Made by a program: the position numbers and the translations under genes. Positions 1-5,409 of a DNA stretch of 5,581 nt are shown piece by piece. This DNA is from Trueperaceae bacterium (lineage in GTDB: Bacteria > Deinococcota > Deinococci > Deinococcales > Trueperaceae). The stretch's first letter is position 1, and each line of letters opens with the position of its first letter. The stretch is taken from contig JAGXHO010000188.1 in assembly GCA_024636105.1 (NCBI GenBank), positions 1 through 5,581 on the forward strand, read 5' to 3'. The notes under the pieces were generated by a model. The model searched no databases, was not told the DNA's origin, and worked only from the letters and a program-made list of their open reading frames with translations.

Positions 1-50
1 CCACCAGCGCGTTCGCTCGCCCGGCGTCGGGCCGATCCCGACGCCCACGG

Positions 51-62
51 TAGAGTGCCCGG
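51..62 (+). promoter_or_regulatory. Predicted leaderless promoter (-10 element) of prfA
   Basis: TAGAGT at 51-56 fits the actinobacterial -10 consensus TANNNT and is followed by 6 nt (GCCCGG) and then the ATG at 63. Transcription starting 6-7 nt after the hexamer would begin at or next to the A of the start codon, giving a leaderless mRNA. No convincing -35 box is visible about 17 nt upstream, and no purine-rich Shine-Dalgarno sequence lies at the usual distance. The same spacing occurs at the two other transcription-unit starts in this window, which raises confidence. The first 50 nt of the window hold no other feature that I can recognise. Confidence 0.65.
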
Positions 63-1190
63 ATGATCCCTCCGCTGCGCCCCCTGTTCGACGAGTTCGA
101 GGCGCTCGAGCGGCAACTGGCCGATCCGGCCGTCCTCGGCGACCCGGTACGCAGCCGGCGCGTCGGCCGACGCTACGCCGAGTTGCGGCCGGCGATCGGG
201 CTGGCGAACGAGCTCGAGCGGCAACGCACGCGCGCCACCGACGCGCGCGCCTCGCTCGAGGACCCCGAGCTCGGCGCGTTCGCCCGCGAGGAGCTCGACG
301 ACGCGCTCGCGCTCGAAACCGAGCTCGCCGATCGGCTCCGCCACGCCCTCCTGCCGCGCGATCCCGACGACGTACGCGACGCCATCCTCGAGGTGCGCGC
401 CGCCGCCGGGGGCGACGAAGCCTCGCTGTTCGCTGCCGAGTTGCTCGACGCGTACCTGCGGTACGCCGCCGGGCTCGGGCTGCGCACAGATGTGCTCGAC
501 AGCCACCCGACCGAGGTCGGCGGTCTGTCGAAGGTCGCCGTCGAGGTCACCGGCGACGGCGCGTACGGCAAGCTCAAGTACGAGTCCGGGGTGCACCGCG
601 TCCAGCGCGTCCCCACCACCGAAGCCCAGGGCCGCATCCACACGAGCACGGTCACCGTGGCGGTGCTGCCGGTCGTCGATGCGGTCGACTTCGTGCTCGA
701 CCCGGCCGACCTGCGGATCGACGTGTACCGCTCGTCGGGCCCCGGCGGTCAGTCCGTGAACACGACCGATTCGGCCGTGCGCGTCACGTACCGAGCGGGA
801 ACCGAGGACGAGTTGGTGGTGACCTGCCAGGACGGCAAGTCGCAGATCAAGAACAAGGAGAAGGCGCTCGAGGTGCTGCGCGCCCGTCTCTTGGCGCGCG
901 AACGCGAGCGTGCCCAGACCGAGGCGCGCGAGGCGCGCCTCGTGCAGATCGGCACCGGCGAGCGGTCCGAGAAGATCCGCACCTACAACGTGCCGCAGTC
1001 GCGCGTGACCGACCACCGGATCGGCTTCACGACGCACGACCTCGCTGGCGTGCTCGGCGGCGGGTTCGGTGAACTCCACGCCGCCCTCGAGCGCGAGGAC
1101 CAAGGGCGGCGCGCGGCGACCGCGACCGAGGACGCCGCCGCCGCCACGCTCATGGACGACGGGACGGGGGCGGTTCGTGGCGCGGCGTGA
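63..1190 (+). CDS. prfA: Peptide chain release factor 1 (RF1)
   Basis: RF1 recognises UAA and UAG stop codons in the ribosomal A site and triggers hydrolysis of peptidyl-tRNA. The 375-residue product is complete. Seen in order: a helical N-terminal domain (about 1-100), the GGDEA segment (116-120), the stop-codon-reading tripeptide of the RF1 type, P-x-T, as PTT at 184-186 within HRVQRVPTTEAQGRIHTS, the catalytic GGQ at 228-230 within SSGPGGQSVN, and the basic DGKSQIKNKEKA stretch after it. RF2 would carry SPF instead of PxT, so RF1 is clear. The ATG at 63 is chosen because the N-terminus has family length and a -10 hexamer sits 6 nt upstream. About 25 residues after EDQGRR extend past the usual RF1 end; this tail is rich in Ala and Asp, and its DNA contains the ribosome binding site and GTG start of the next gene. 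Confidence 0.96.
   Translation: MIPPLRPLFDEFEALERQLADPAVLGDPVRSRRVGRRYAELRPAIGLANELERQRTRATDARASLEDPELGAFAREELDDALALETELADRLRHALLPRDPDDVRDAILEVRAAAGGDEASLFAAELLDAYLRYAAGLGLRTDVLDSHPTEVGGLSKVAVEVTGDGAYGKLKYESGVHRVQRVPTTEAQGRIHTSTVTVAVLPVVDAVDFVLDPADLRIDVYRSSGPGGQSVNTTDSAVRVTYRAGTEDELVVTCQDGKSQIKNKEKALEVLRARLLARERERAQTEAREARLVQIGTGERSEKIRTYNVPQSRVTDHRIGFTTHDLAGVLGGGFGELHAALEREDQGRRAATATEDAAAATLMDDGTGAVRGAA
1161..1170 (+). promoter_or_regulatory. Ribosome binding site of the Nudix gene, inside prfA
   Basis: The purine-rich stretch GGGACGGGGG ends 6 nt before the GTG at 1177 and is the only Shine-Dalgarno-like sequence near the Nudix start. It lies within the last codons of prfA, so translation of the Nudix gene is probably coupled to that of RF1. 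It supports GTG 1177 rather than the in-frame ATG at 1069, which would add 36 low-complexity residues read from the prfA codons. Confidence 0.55.
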
Positions 1191-1653
1191 GTTCGTCGTC
1201 GCCGCGGCGATCCTCCTCGACCGGCAAGGGCGCGTCCTGCTCGTGGGCAACGATTGGCAGGGATACGGCAAGGTGCGCTGGACGCTCCCCGGAGGCGTCG
1301 TCGAGCGCGGCGAGTCGACGCTCGACGCGCTCTCGCGCGAGGTGCTCGAGGAGACCGGGCTGTCGATCACCAAGGTGGGCGAGCTCGCCTACGCAGTCCA
1401 CGTCGAGGACCAGCGCCGCAACGATCGCGCGATCAGCTTCGCTTTCGTAGCCGAGTACGACGGTCTGCTCAACCCTCGCGACCCCGATGGCTTCATCGTC
1501 GAGGCGCGCTTCGTACCCGCCGACGAGGTGCGCGCGATCGTGCCCTTGCCGCCGCTGCGCGACCCGCTCGTCGACTTCCTCACCGATCGGGTGGCGGGGC
1601 GCTTCTACGCGTACGCCGGCTGGGACGGCCGGGGCCCGCGGCGCATCGGCTGA
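1177..1653 (+). CDS. Nudix (NUDT/MutT-like) hydrolase
   Basis: Nudix enzymes hydrolyse nucleoside diphosphates linked to another group, using Mg2+ held by the Nudix box; here the substrate cannot be told from sequence. The product has 158 residues, typical of a single-domain Nudix protein. A perfect Nudix box (G-x5-E-x7-R-E-U-x-E-E-x-G-U) spans residues 40-62, with E46, R54-E55, E58-E59 and G61. It is preceded by a beta strand (AAAILLDRQGRVLLV) and the usual WTLPGG entry at 35-40. The C-terminal part has the common pattern of EARFVPADEV followed by a hydrophobic helix. GTG 1177 is preferred because the domain begins at once with REFVVAAAI and a purine-rich ribosome binding site lies upstream. 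The gene overlaps prfA by 14 nt, so the two are very probably co-transcribed. Roles such as nucleotide-pool cleaning or (di)nucleotide hydrolysis are possible but not decided. Confidence 0.9.
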   Translation: MARREFVVAAAILLDRQGRVLLVGNDWQGYGKVRWTLPGGVVERGESTLDALSREVLEETGLSITKVGELAYAVHVEDQRRNDRAISFAFVAEYDGLLNPRDPDGFIVEARFVPADEVRAIVPLPPLRDPLVDFLTDRVAGRFYAYAGWDGRGPRRIG

Positions 1654-1675
1654 CCCGCGGCCGGCGCACGGCGCC
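1654..1675. terminator. Short convergent intergenic spacer with small GC hairpins
   Basis: Only 22 nt separate the stop of the Nudix gene from the stop of the oppositely oriented nucleotidyltransferase gene. The spacer contains GGCGC-ACG-GCGCC (1663-1675), a 5-bp stem with a 3-nt loop. A self-complementary CCGCGG at 1655-1660 could pair with an identical CCGCGG at 1636-1641 inside the Nudix gene. No T tract follows in either direction, so this is not a standard intrinsic terminator. It may still act as a weak two-way stop, or termination may be Rho-dependent or result from colliding polymerases. Confidence 0.25.
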
Positions 1676-2839
1676 TCACGCGAGCGCTCCACCCGGCGCG
1701 CACCACGGGTGGCCAGGCGCAGTCGCGTCGAGCGCGGCGCGCAACCACGCCACGTCGTCGGGCGTCAGGAGCCCGCGCACGCGGCGCAGGTCGGCGTCGT
1801 CCTTCGGGCGCGGTCCAGGACGACCGCCCGTGGTCGCCTTGAAGAGCAGCACGGCGGCGGGCGCGAGGACCGGGACCTCGAGCCCCGCGACGCGCACGCG
1901 CCGGAAGGCACGATCGAGCGGCAGCTCGATCTCCAGCGCCCGCCGGTAGCGCCACACCTCGTCCGTCCACGGTTCGAGCACCACGTCCACCCAGAGCCCG
2001 TCGCGCCGAGCGTGCGCCTGGTGGGCTCCCTCCGGCGGGCTCTCCCCCAGTTCGCGACGCCGGTACGCCGCGACGCCGGCCGCGCCCGCGACCACCCACG
2101 CGACCTCGACGCCGCTCGCCTGGAGGCGATCGAGGACCTCCACCGCCGCCCGGCGATCGACGGCCACGTCCACGTCGTCGTGGTCGCGGGCCGGGGCGCC
2201 GGCGCAGGCATCGAGCGCCCAACCGCCGGCGAACGCCCAGCGGGGTGGCGCCCCCGCGAGCCAGCCGCGCACGCGGGCGAGTGGTCCGAAGCCACGATCG
2301 CGCACGTGCCACGCGAGCGACTCGCGCTCGAGCACCGCGACGGTCGTCGCCTTCGCGTCCTGGTACGCGCCGCGCTGCTCCGCTCCCGGAGCGAGCATCG
2401 CCGCGGCCTGCGCGGCGCGCTTCGCCCGCGCGTACCGGGCGCGCGCGCCCGGTCGTGCGCGCAGCAGGTCGCGAAGCGCCAGATGGCGGACCCAGTGGTC
2501 GCTCTCGAGGCCCACCACGTGCAGGTGCACCTCGTGGCCGCCGTGCGTGAAGTACTGCCGACCGGGTATCCCGTGCTCGCCGTGGTCCGCGAACCCGAGG
2601 GCGAGCAGCGCCCTCGTGCGCTCCGTCGGCAACGGCCAGGGATGCACGCGCGCCATCACGTCGAGCGTCGGCTTGGCGAGCAGACCCGGCACGGCGGTGC
2701 TCCCGACGTGCGCGAGGTCCAACAGCACGCCACCGTCGAAGGCGTCGACCAGGCCGCCGGAGATCCGTGCCGACCACTCGAGGTAGCGCTCGGCCCATGC
2801 CGCGTCCACCCGCTCCAGCACGACCGAAGCGTCAGCCAC
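1676..2839 (-). CDS. Two-domain nucleotidyltransferase: GrpB (UPF0157) domain plus aminoglycoside adenylyltransferase-like domain
   Basis: The 387-residue product fuses two domains normally found as separate proteins. Residues about 5-172 match the GrpB/UPF0157 family: HVGSTAVPGL at 44-53, KPTLD at 56-60, HGIPGRQYF at 89-97, RHLALRDLLR at 118-127, and a closing AYQDAK at 158-163. Residues about 183-387 match the AadB/lincosamide nucleotidyltransferase-like family: AGGWALD at 204-210, RDHDDVDVAV at 218-227 with likely metal-binding D222 and D224, and LLFKA near 331-335 followed by RPKDDADL at 344-351. Such domains transfer nucleotides to small molecules or other acceptors; the acceptor here is unknown and drug resistance should not be assumed. 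The GTG at 2839 is chosen because it overlaps the stop of the upstream transporter gene by 8 nt (GTGGCTGA) and fits the GrpB N-terminus; a GTG at 2893 would add 18 residues of unlikely sequence. The reading frame is intact. It is the last gene of the operon. Confidence 0.85.
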   Translation of the reverse strand: MADASVVLERVDAAWAERYLEWSARISGGLVDAFDGGVLLDLAHVGSTAVPGLLAKPTLDVMARVHPWPLPTERTRALLALGFADHGEHGIPGRQYFTHGGHEVHLHVVGLESDHWVRHLALRDLLRARPGARARYARAKRAAQAAAMLAPGAEQRGAYQDAKATTVAVLERESLAWHVRDRGFGPLARVRGWLAGAPPRWAFAGGWALDACAGAPARDHDDVDVAVDRRAAVEVLDRLQASGVEVAWVVAGAAGVAAYRRRELGESPPEGAHQAHARRDGLWVDVVLEPWTDEVWRYRRALEIELPLDRAFRRVRVAGLEVPVLAPAAVLLFKATTGGRPGPRPKDDADLRRVRGLLTPDDVAWLRAALDATAPGHPWCAPGGALA

Positions 2840-3773
2840 GCCGCCGCCGTGCACGGGGGTCGTCCGGGAACTCGTCCTCGGGCCGCACCGCACCGTCGCG
2901 GGCGCCGGCGACGAACGGTTCGATGTGCAACGTGGTCGTGAGCTCGGCGAGCTGCGCGTGCACCGCGTCCTCCAATTGGACCACCACGTCGTGCGCCGCC
3001 TGCACGCTCATGGCCGGGTCGACGAAGACGTCGACCTCCGCGTAGCGCGCGCGGCCGCTCCGCCGGGTGCGCAAGCGGTGGTAGCCGAGCACCCGTGGGT
3101 GGGCGTCGAGCACGTCGAGGATCACGCGTTCCTCACGCTCCGGAAGTCGCTCGTCGAGCAGCTTGGAGACGTTCGCCGTCAGCACCTTCACGCCTTCGCG
3201 CACGACGTTAGCGGCCACCGCGATGGCTAGGAGCGGGTCGAGCACGCTCCAACCGGTGGCGGCCACGAGCACGACGCCCCCCACCACCCCGACGGACGTC
3301 CACACGTCGGTGAGCACGTGGCGACCGTTCGCCGCGAGCGCCGCGGACTCGGTCCGCCCGCCGACCCGCAACAAATACGCGCCCAGCGCGGCGTTGAGCA
3401 CGGTGGCGAACCCGGCGACCACGAGGCCGACGCCGACGTTCTCGAGGTCGCGCGGCGCACCCAGGCGCTGGAGCGCGGACACCAGGATGCCGCCCGCTGC
3501 GACGAGGATCAACACGGCCTCGAAGACGCTCGACAGGTACTCGGCTTTCTGGTGGCCGTACGGATGATCGAGGTCGGGCGCCAACGCCGCCCAGCGCAGC
3601 GCGGCGATCAAGGTGACCGCCGCGACCACGTTGACGAGCGACTCGGCCGCGTCGGAGAGGAGCGAGACCGACCCGGTCGCCCACCATGCCGCCGCCTTGA
3701 GGCCGAGCACCGCGATCGACACGGTCAGGCTGAGCCGAGCCGCTCGCGCACGCTGCCGGCCGCGCGACGGCAC
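2832..3773 (-). CDS. Cation diffusion facilitator (CDF) family divalent metal transporter
   Basis: CDF proteins are proton-coupled exporters of Zn2+, Mn2+, Fe2+ or similar ions in the cytoplasmic membrane. With the GTG at 3773 the product has 313 residues, typical for the family. Six hydrophobic segments are visible: about 14-33, 36-62, 83-101, 113-135, 152-175 and 178-198. They are followed by a cytoplasmic domain (about 205-290) ending in the usual HIEP. Family motifs are LLSDAAESLVN (38-48) in TM2, HPYGHQKAEY (70-79) in the loop, and H152-x3-D156 in TM5. At the TM2 metal positions E44 and N48 replace the H/D-x3-D of well-studied Zn transporters, so the metal cannot be assigned. The start is uncertain: GTG 3803 would overlap the preceding gene by 17 nt, and an ATG at 3902 would add Arg-rich residues that are an out-of-frame reading of the upstream gene. 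Neither GTG has a good ribosome binding site. The gene lies 13 nt after the small acidic protein gene and overlaps the next gene by 8 nt. Confidence 0.93.
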   Translation of the reverse strand: MPSRGRQRARAARLSLTVSIAVLGLKAAAWWATGSVSLLSDAAESLVNVVAAVTLIAALRWAALAPDLDHPYGHQKAEYLSSVFEAVLILVAAGGILVSALQRLGAPRDLENVGVGLVVAGFATVLNAALGAYLLRVGGRTESAALAANGRHVLTDVWTSVGVVGGVVLVAATGWSVLDPLLAIAVAANVVREGVKVLTANVSKLLDERLPEREERVILDVLDAHPRVLGYHRLRTRRSGRARYAEVDVFVDPAMSVQAAHDVVVQLEDAVHAQLAELTTTLHIEPFVAGARDGAVRPEDEFPDDPRARRRRG

Positions 3774-3786
3774 GGCGCGCGGGCCG

Positions 3787-4173
3787 TCAGCCGCGGTCGC
3801 CACCGCCCTCGGTCGCTTCGTCGTCGCCGTCGGCCTCGTCGTCGTCCACGTCCACGACGCCGAGCGCGGTCGGGTCGTCGGCGAGCGCCGCGAGCGCAGC
3901 ATCGAGGTCGTCGCCTTCGTAGTCCGTGACGGTCTCGGCGATCAGGGCCAGGGCCGCCTCGCCATCGGCCTCGGGCACGAGCACGACCGTGGCGCCGGCG
4001 CTGCCGACGCCCAGGTGCGTCAGCGCGTCGCCCAGAAGGTCGAAGCCACGCACGACCGCGACGTAGCCCTCGTCCTCGAGAAGCGCGGCCACCATCTCGG
4101 CCAACGGTGCGGCGGGGGCGACGTCCACGATCGTCCAGGAGTCGCCGTTCAGGGTGACGGTCGTGCCCTTCAT
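3787..4173 (-). CDS. Small acidic DUF2007-like protein
   Basis: The product has 128 residues and no signal peptide or membrane segment. Residues about 13-80 show the weak pattern of the DUF2007 (putative signal-transducing) family: a strand, a helix LAEMVAALLEDEGYVAVV (24-41), a middle loop, a strand TVVLVPEAD (62-70), then a helix EAALALIAETV (72-82). This is a pattern match and I am only moderately sure of it. Residues 84-119 are rich in Asp and Glu, and the tail 108-119 is almost entirely acidic, encoded by runs of GAC and GAG; such a tail could be disordered or bind cations. The ATG at 4173 shares ATGA with the stop of the M20 gene, which indicates translational coupling. An in-frame ATG at 4215 lacks a ribosome binding site and would read 14 residues from M20 codons. 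The gene lies between the hydrolase and the metal exporter; its function is unknown. Confidence 0.75.
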   Translation of the reverse strand: MKGTTVTLNGDSWTIVDVAPAAPLAEMVAALLEDEGYVAVVRGFDLLGDALTHLGVGSAGATVVLVPEADGEAALALIAETVTDYEGDDLDAALAALADDPTALGVVDVDDDEADGDDEATEGGGDRG

Positions 4174-5360
4174 CGGGCGGTCCGATCGAGGGTCGGGGTC
4201 ATGGCGTCCTCCCATGGGACGCGACCGCGCAGGAACGCGGCCGCCAGAGCACGGTAGTCGTCGACCACCGCGACGAGCTCGGCGATCGGCAACGCCTCGC
4301 GGGTCGTGTGCGCGACCTCTGGGTCGCCGGGGCCGAGGCCTAGGATCGGCGCGCCGATCGCAGCCAGGTACGGAGCGTCGGTAGCGAACCACCAAGTGCC
4401 GATGTCGATCGCTTCGCCCCCACGAGCCCCGGCGAGCACTTCGGCGGCCCACGCGACCGATGGATGCTCGGGGTCGAGCAGGTAGGCGCCGTTGACGCGC
4501 TGGAAGCGGCGCTCGATCGCCCCGTCCTCGCTGCGCGCGACCTCCTCGGGGAGCCGCACCACGGCCTCCGGGTCCAACGCAGCCAGGCGCGCGACCACGG
4601 CCTCGGGCGCGTCGCCCGGAACCTGACGGTAGTCGACGGTCAGGTCAGCGCGACCGGGCACCACGTTCGCGCCCCCTTCGGGGAAGGTGCGCAGCTGCGT
4701 GGGGGTCGCGGTCGAGCGGCCGAGGCGCGGGTGCTCCGGGAGCACCATGCGCTCGAGCGCCAGCACGAACCGCGCTGCGCGCGTGAGGGCGTTGGCGCCG
4801 AGCTCGGACTTGGCGGCGTGCGCGATGCGCCCCGGCAGCTCGACCGACATCTCGATGCGGCCACGGTGGCCGAGCTTCAAGCTGCGGTCGCTCGGTTCGC
4901 CCAGGACGATCAGATCGGCGCGGTTCCGCTCGCCGTACCACCGGGCGCCGAGCCCCCCCACCTCCTCCTGCACCATGCCTGCGACGACGAGCGTCCCGGC
5001 GAAGCCGGCGTCCGCCGCCTGCCGTCCCGCGACCGCCATCGCCGCCAGCGCCCCCTTCATGTCCACCGAGCCGCGACCCCACATGCGACCGTCCACCACC
5101 TCGGCACCGAGCGGGTCGACCGGCCACGCGGCCGGGTCGCCGGTCGGCACGGTATCGAGGTGGCCGTTGAACGCCAGCGTCGGCCCGTCGCCGCGGCGCA
5201 GCGTGCCGATCGCGTTACCGACGCCATCGACGACGACCTCGTCGTACCCGAGGTCGCGAAGCGCAGCGGCGAAAGCCGCGACGGCCGGGCGCTCGCGTCC
5301 CGAAGGGCTGGGCGCGCGCACCAGGGTACGGAGGAGGTCGACGGCAGCGTGGGCGTCCAT
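4170..5360 (-). CDS. M20 family metallopeptidase/deacylase (ArgE/DapE/YgeY-like)
   Basis: M20 enzymes use a two-metal (usually zinc) centre to cleave amide bonds of N-acyl amino acids or small peptides in the cytoplasm. The 396-residue product has family length and all expected ligands: H67 and D69 in NGHLDTVPTGD, D100 in GRGSVDMKGA, the catalytic pair E132-E133 in VQEEVGG, E155 in VLGEPS and H351 in VAHTTRE. The inserted dimerisation domain (about 165-275) begins with GHRGRIEM and contains H181 (IAHAAKSELGANA), the residue that usually reaches into the partner's active site. Those dimerisation-domain features resemble the YgeY/ArgE/DapE branch; the precise substrate cannot be chosen. The ATG at 5360 is preferred over longer readings because the domain starts there and a -10 hexamer lies 6 nt upstream. 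It is the first gene of a four-gene operon, and its stop overlaps the next start (ATGA). Confidence 0.92.
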   Translation of the reverse strand: MDAHAAVDLLRTLVRAPSPSGRERPAVAAFAAALRDLGYDEVVVDGVGNAIGTLRRGDGPTLAFNGHLDTVPTGDPAAWPVDPLGAEVVDGRMWGRGSVDMKGALAAMAVAGRQAADAGFAGTLVVAGMVQEEVGGLGARWYGERNRADLIVLGEPSDRSLKLGHRGRIEMSVELPGRIAHAAKSELGANALTRAARFVLALERMVLPEHPRLGRSTATPTQLRTFPEGGANVVPGRADLTVDYRQVPGDAPEAVVARLAALDPEAVVRLPEEVARSEDGAIERRFQRVNGAYLLDPEHPSVAWAAEVLAGARGGEAIDIGTWWFATDAPYLAAIGAPILGLGPGDPEVAHTTREALPIAELVAVVDDYRALAAAFLRGRVPWEDAMTPTLDRTAR

Positions 5361-5372
5361 GGGAACATCGTA
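5361..5372 (-). promoter_or_regulatory. Predicted leaderless promoter (-10 element) of the M20 operon
   Basis: On the - strand TACGAT (5372-5367) is followed by 6 nt (GTTCCC) and the ATG at 5360. This is a TANNNT -10 element placed so that the transcript would begin at the start codon. There is no Shine-Dalgarno sequence and no clear -35 box. A perfect 8-bp palindrome, CCCGCGGG (5373-5380), lies directly upstream of the hexamer and could be an operator, although such palindromes are common in DNA this rich in G+C. Confidence 0.6.
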
Positions 5373-5397
5373 CCCGCGGGGCGCCGACGCCGCCGCG

Positions 5398-5409
5398 TAT
5401 GCTCTTCGC
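5398..5409 (+). promoter_or_regulatory. Predicted leaderless promoter (-10 element) of the zinc-finger gene
   Basis: TATGCT (5398-5403) is close to the ideal -10 TATAAT and is followed by 6 nt (CTTCGC) and the GTG at 5410. The spacing equals that of the prfA and M20 starts. No -35 box is evident. Its upstream region overlaps the region upstream of the divergent M20 promoter; the two hexamers are 25 nt apart. Confidence 0.6.

Noticed and set aside
1605..2798. Second long - strand frame (397 codons) overlapping the nucleotidyltransferase gene
   Set aside because: Low-complexity Arg/Gly/Ala translation in a shifted frame; the neighbouring frame carries the GrpB and adenylyltransferase motifs.
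1676..2839. Calling the C-terminal domain an antibiotic resistance enzyme
   Set aside because: The motifs place it in the broad adenylyltransferase-like family only. The GrpB fusion and context do not support a specific drug substrate.
1487..2941. Long + strand open frame (484 codons) opposite the nucleotidyltransferase gene
   Set aside because: It is rich in Arg, Ala and Pro with no recognisable motif and lies antisense to a gene with clear family motifs. Long antisense frames are expected in DNA this rich in G+C.
3774..3902. Start of the CDF transporter at the ATG at 3902
   Set aside because: The added 43 residues are an out-of-frame reading of the acidic tail of the upstream gene (Arg/Thr-rich) and do not look like a CDF N-terminus.
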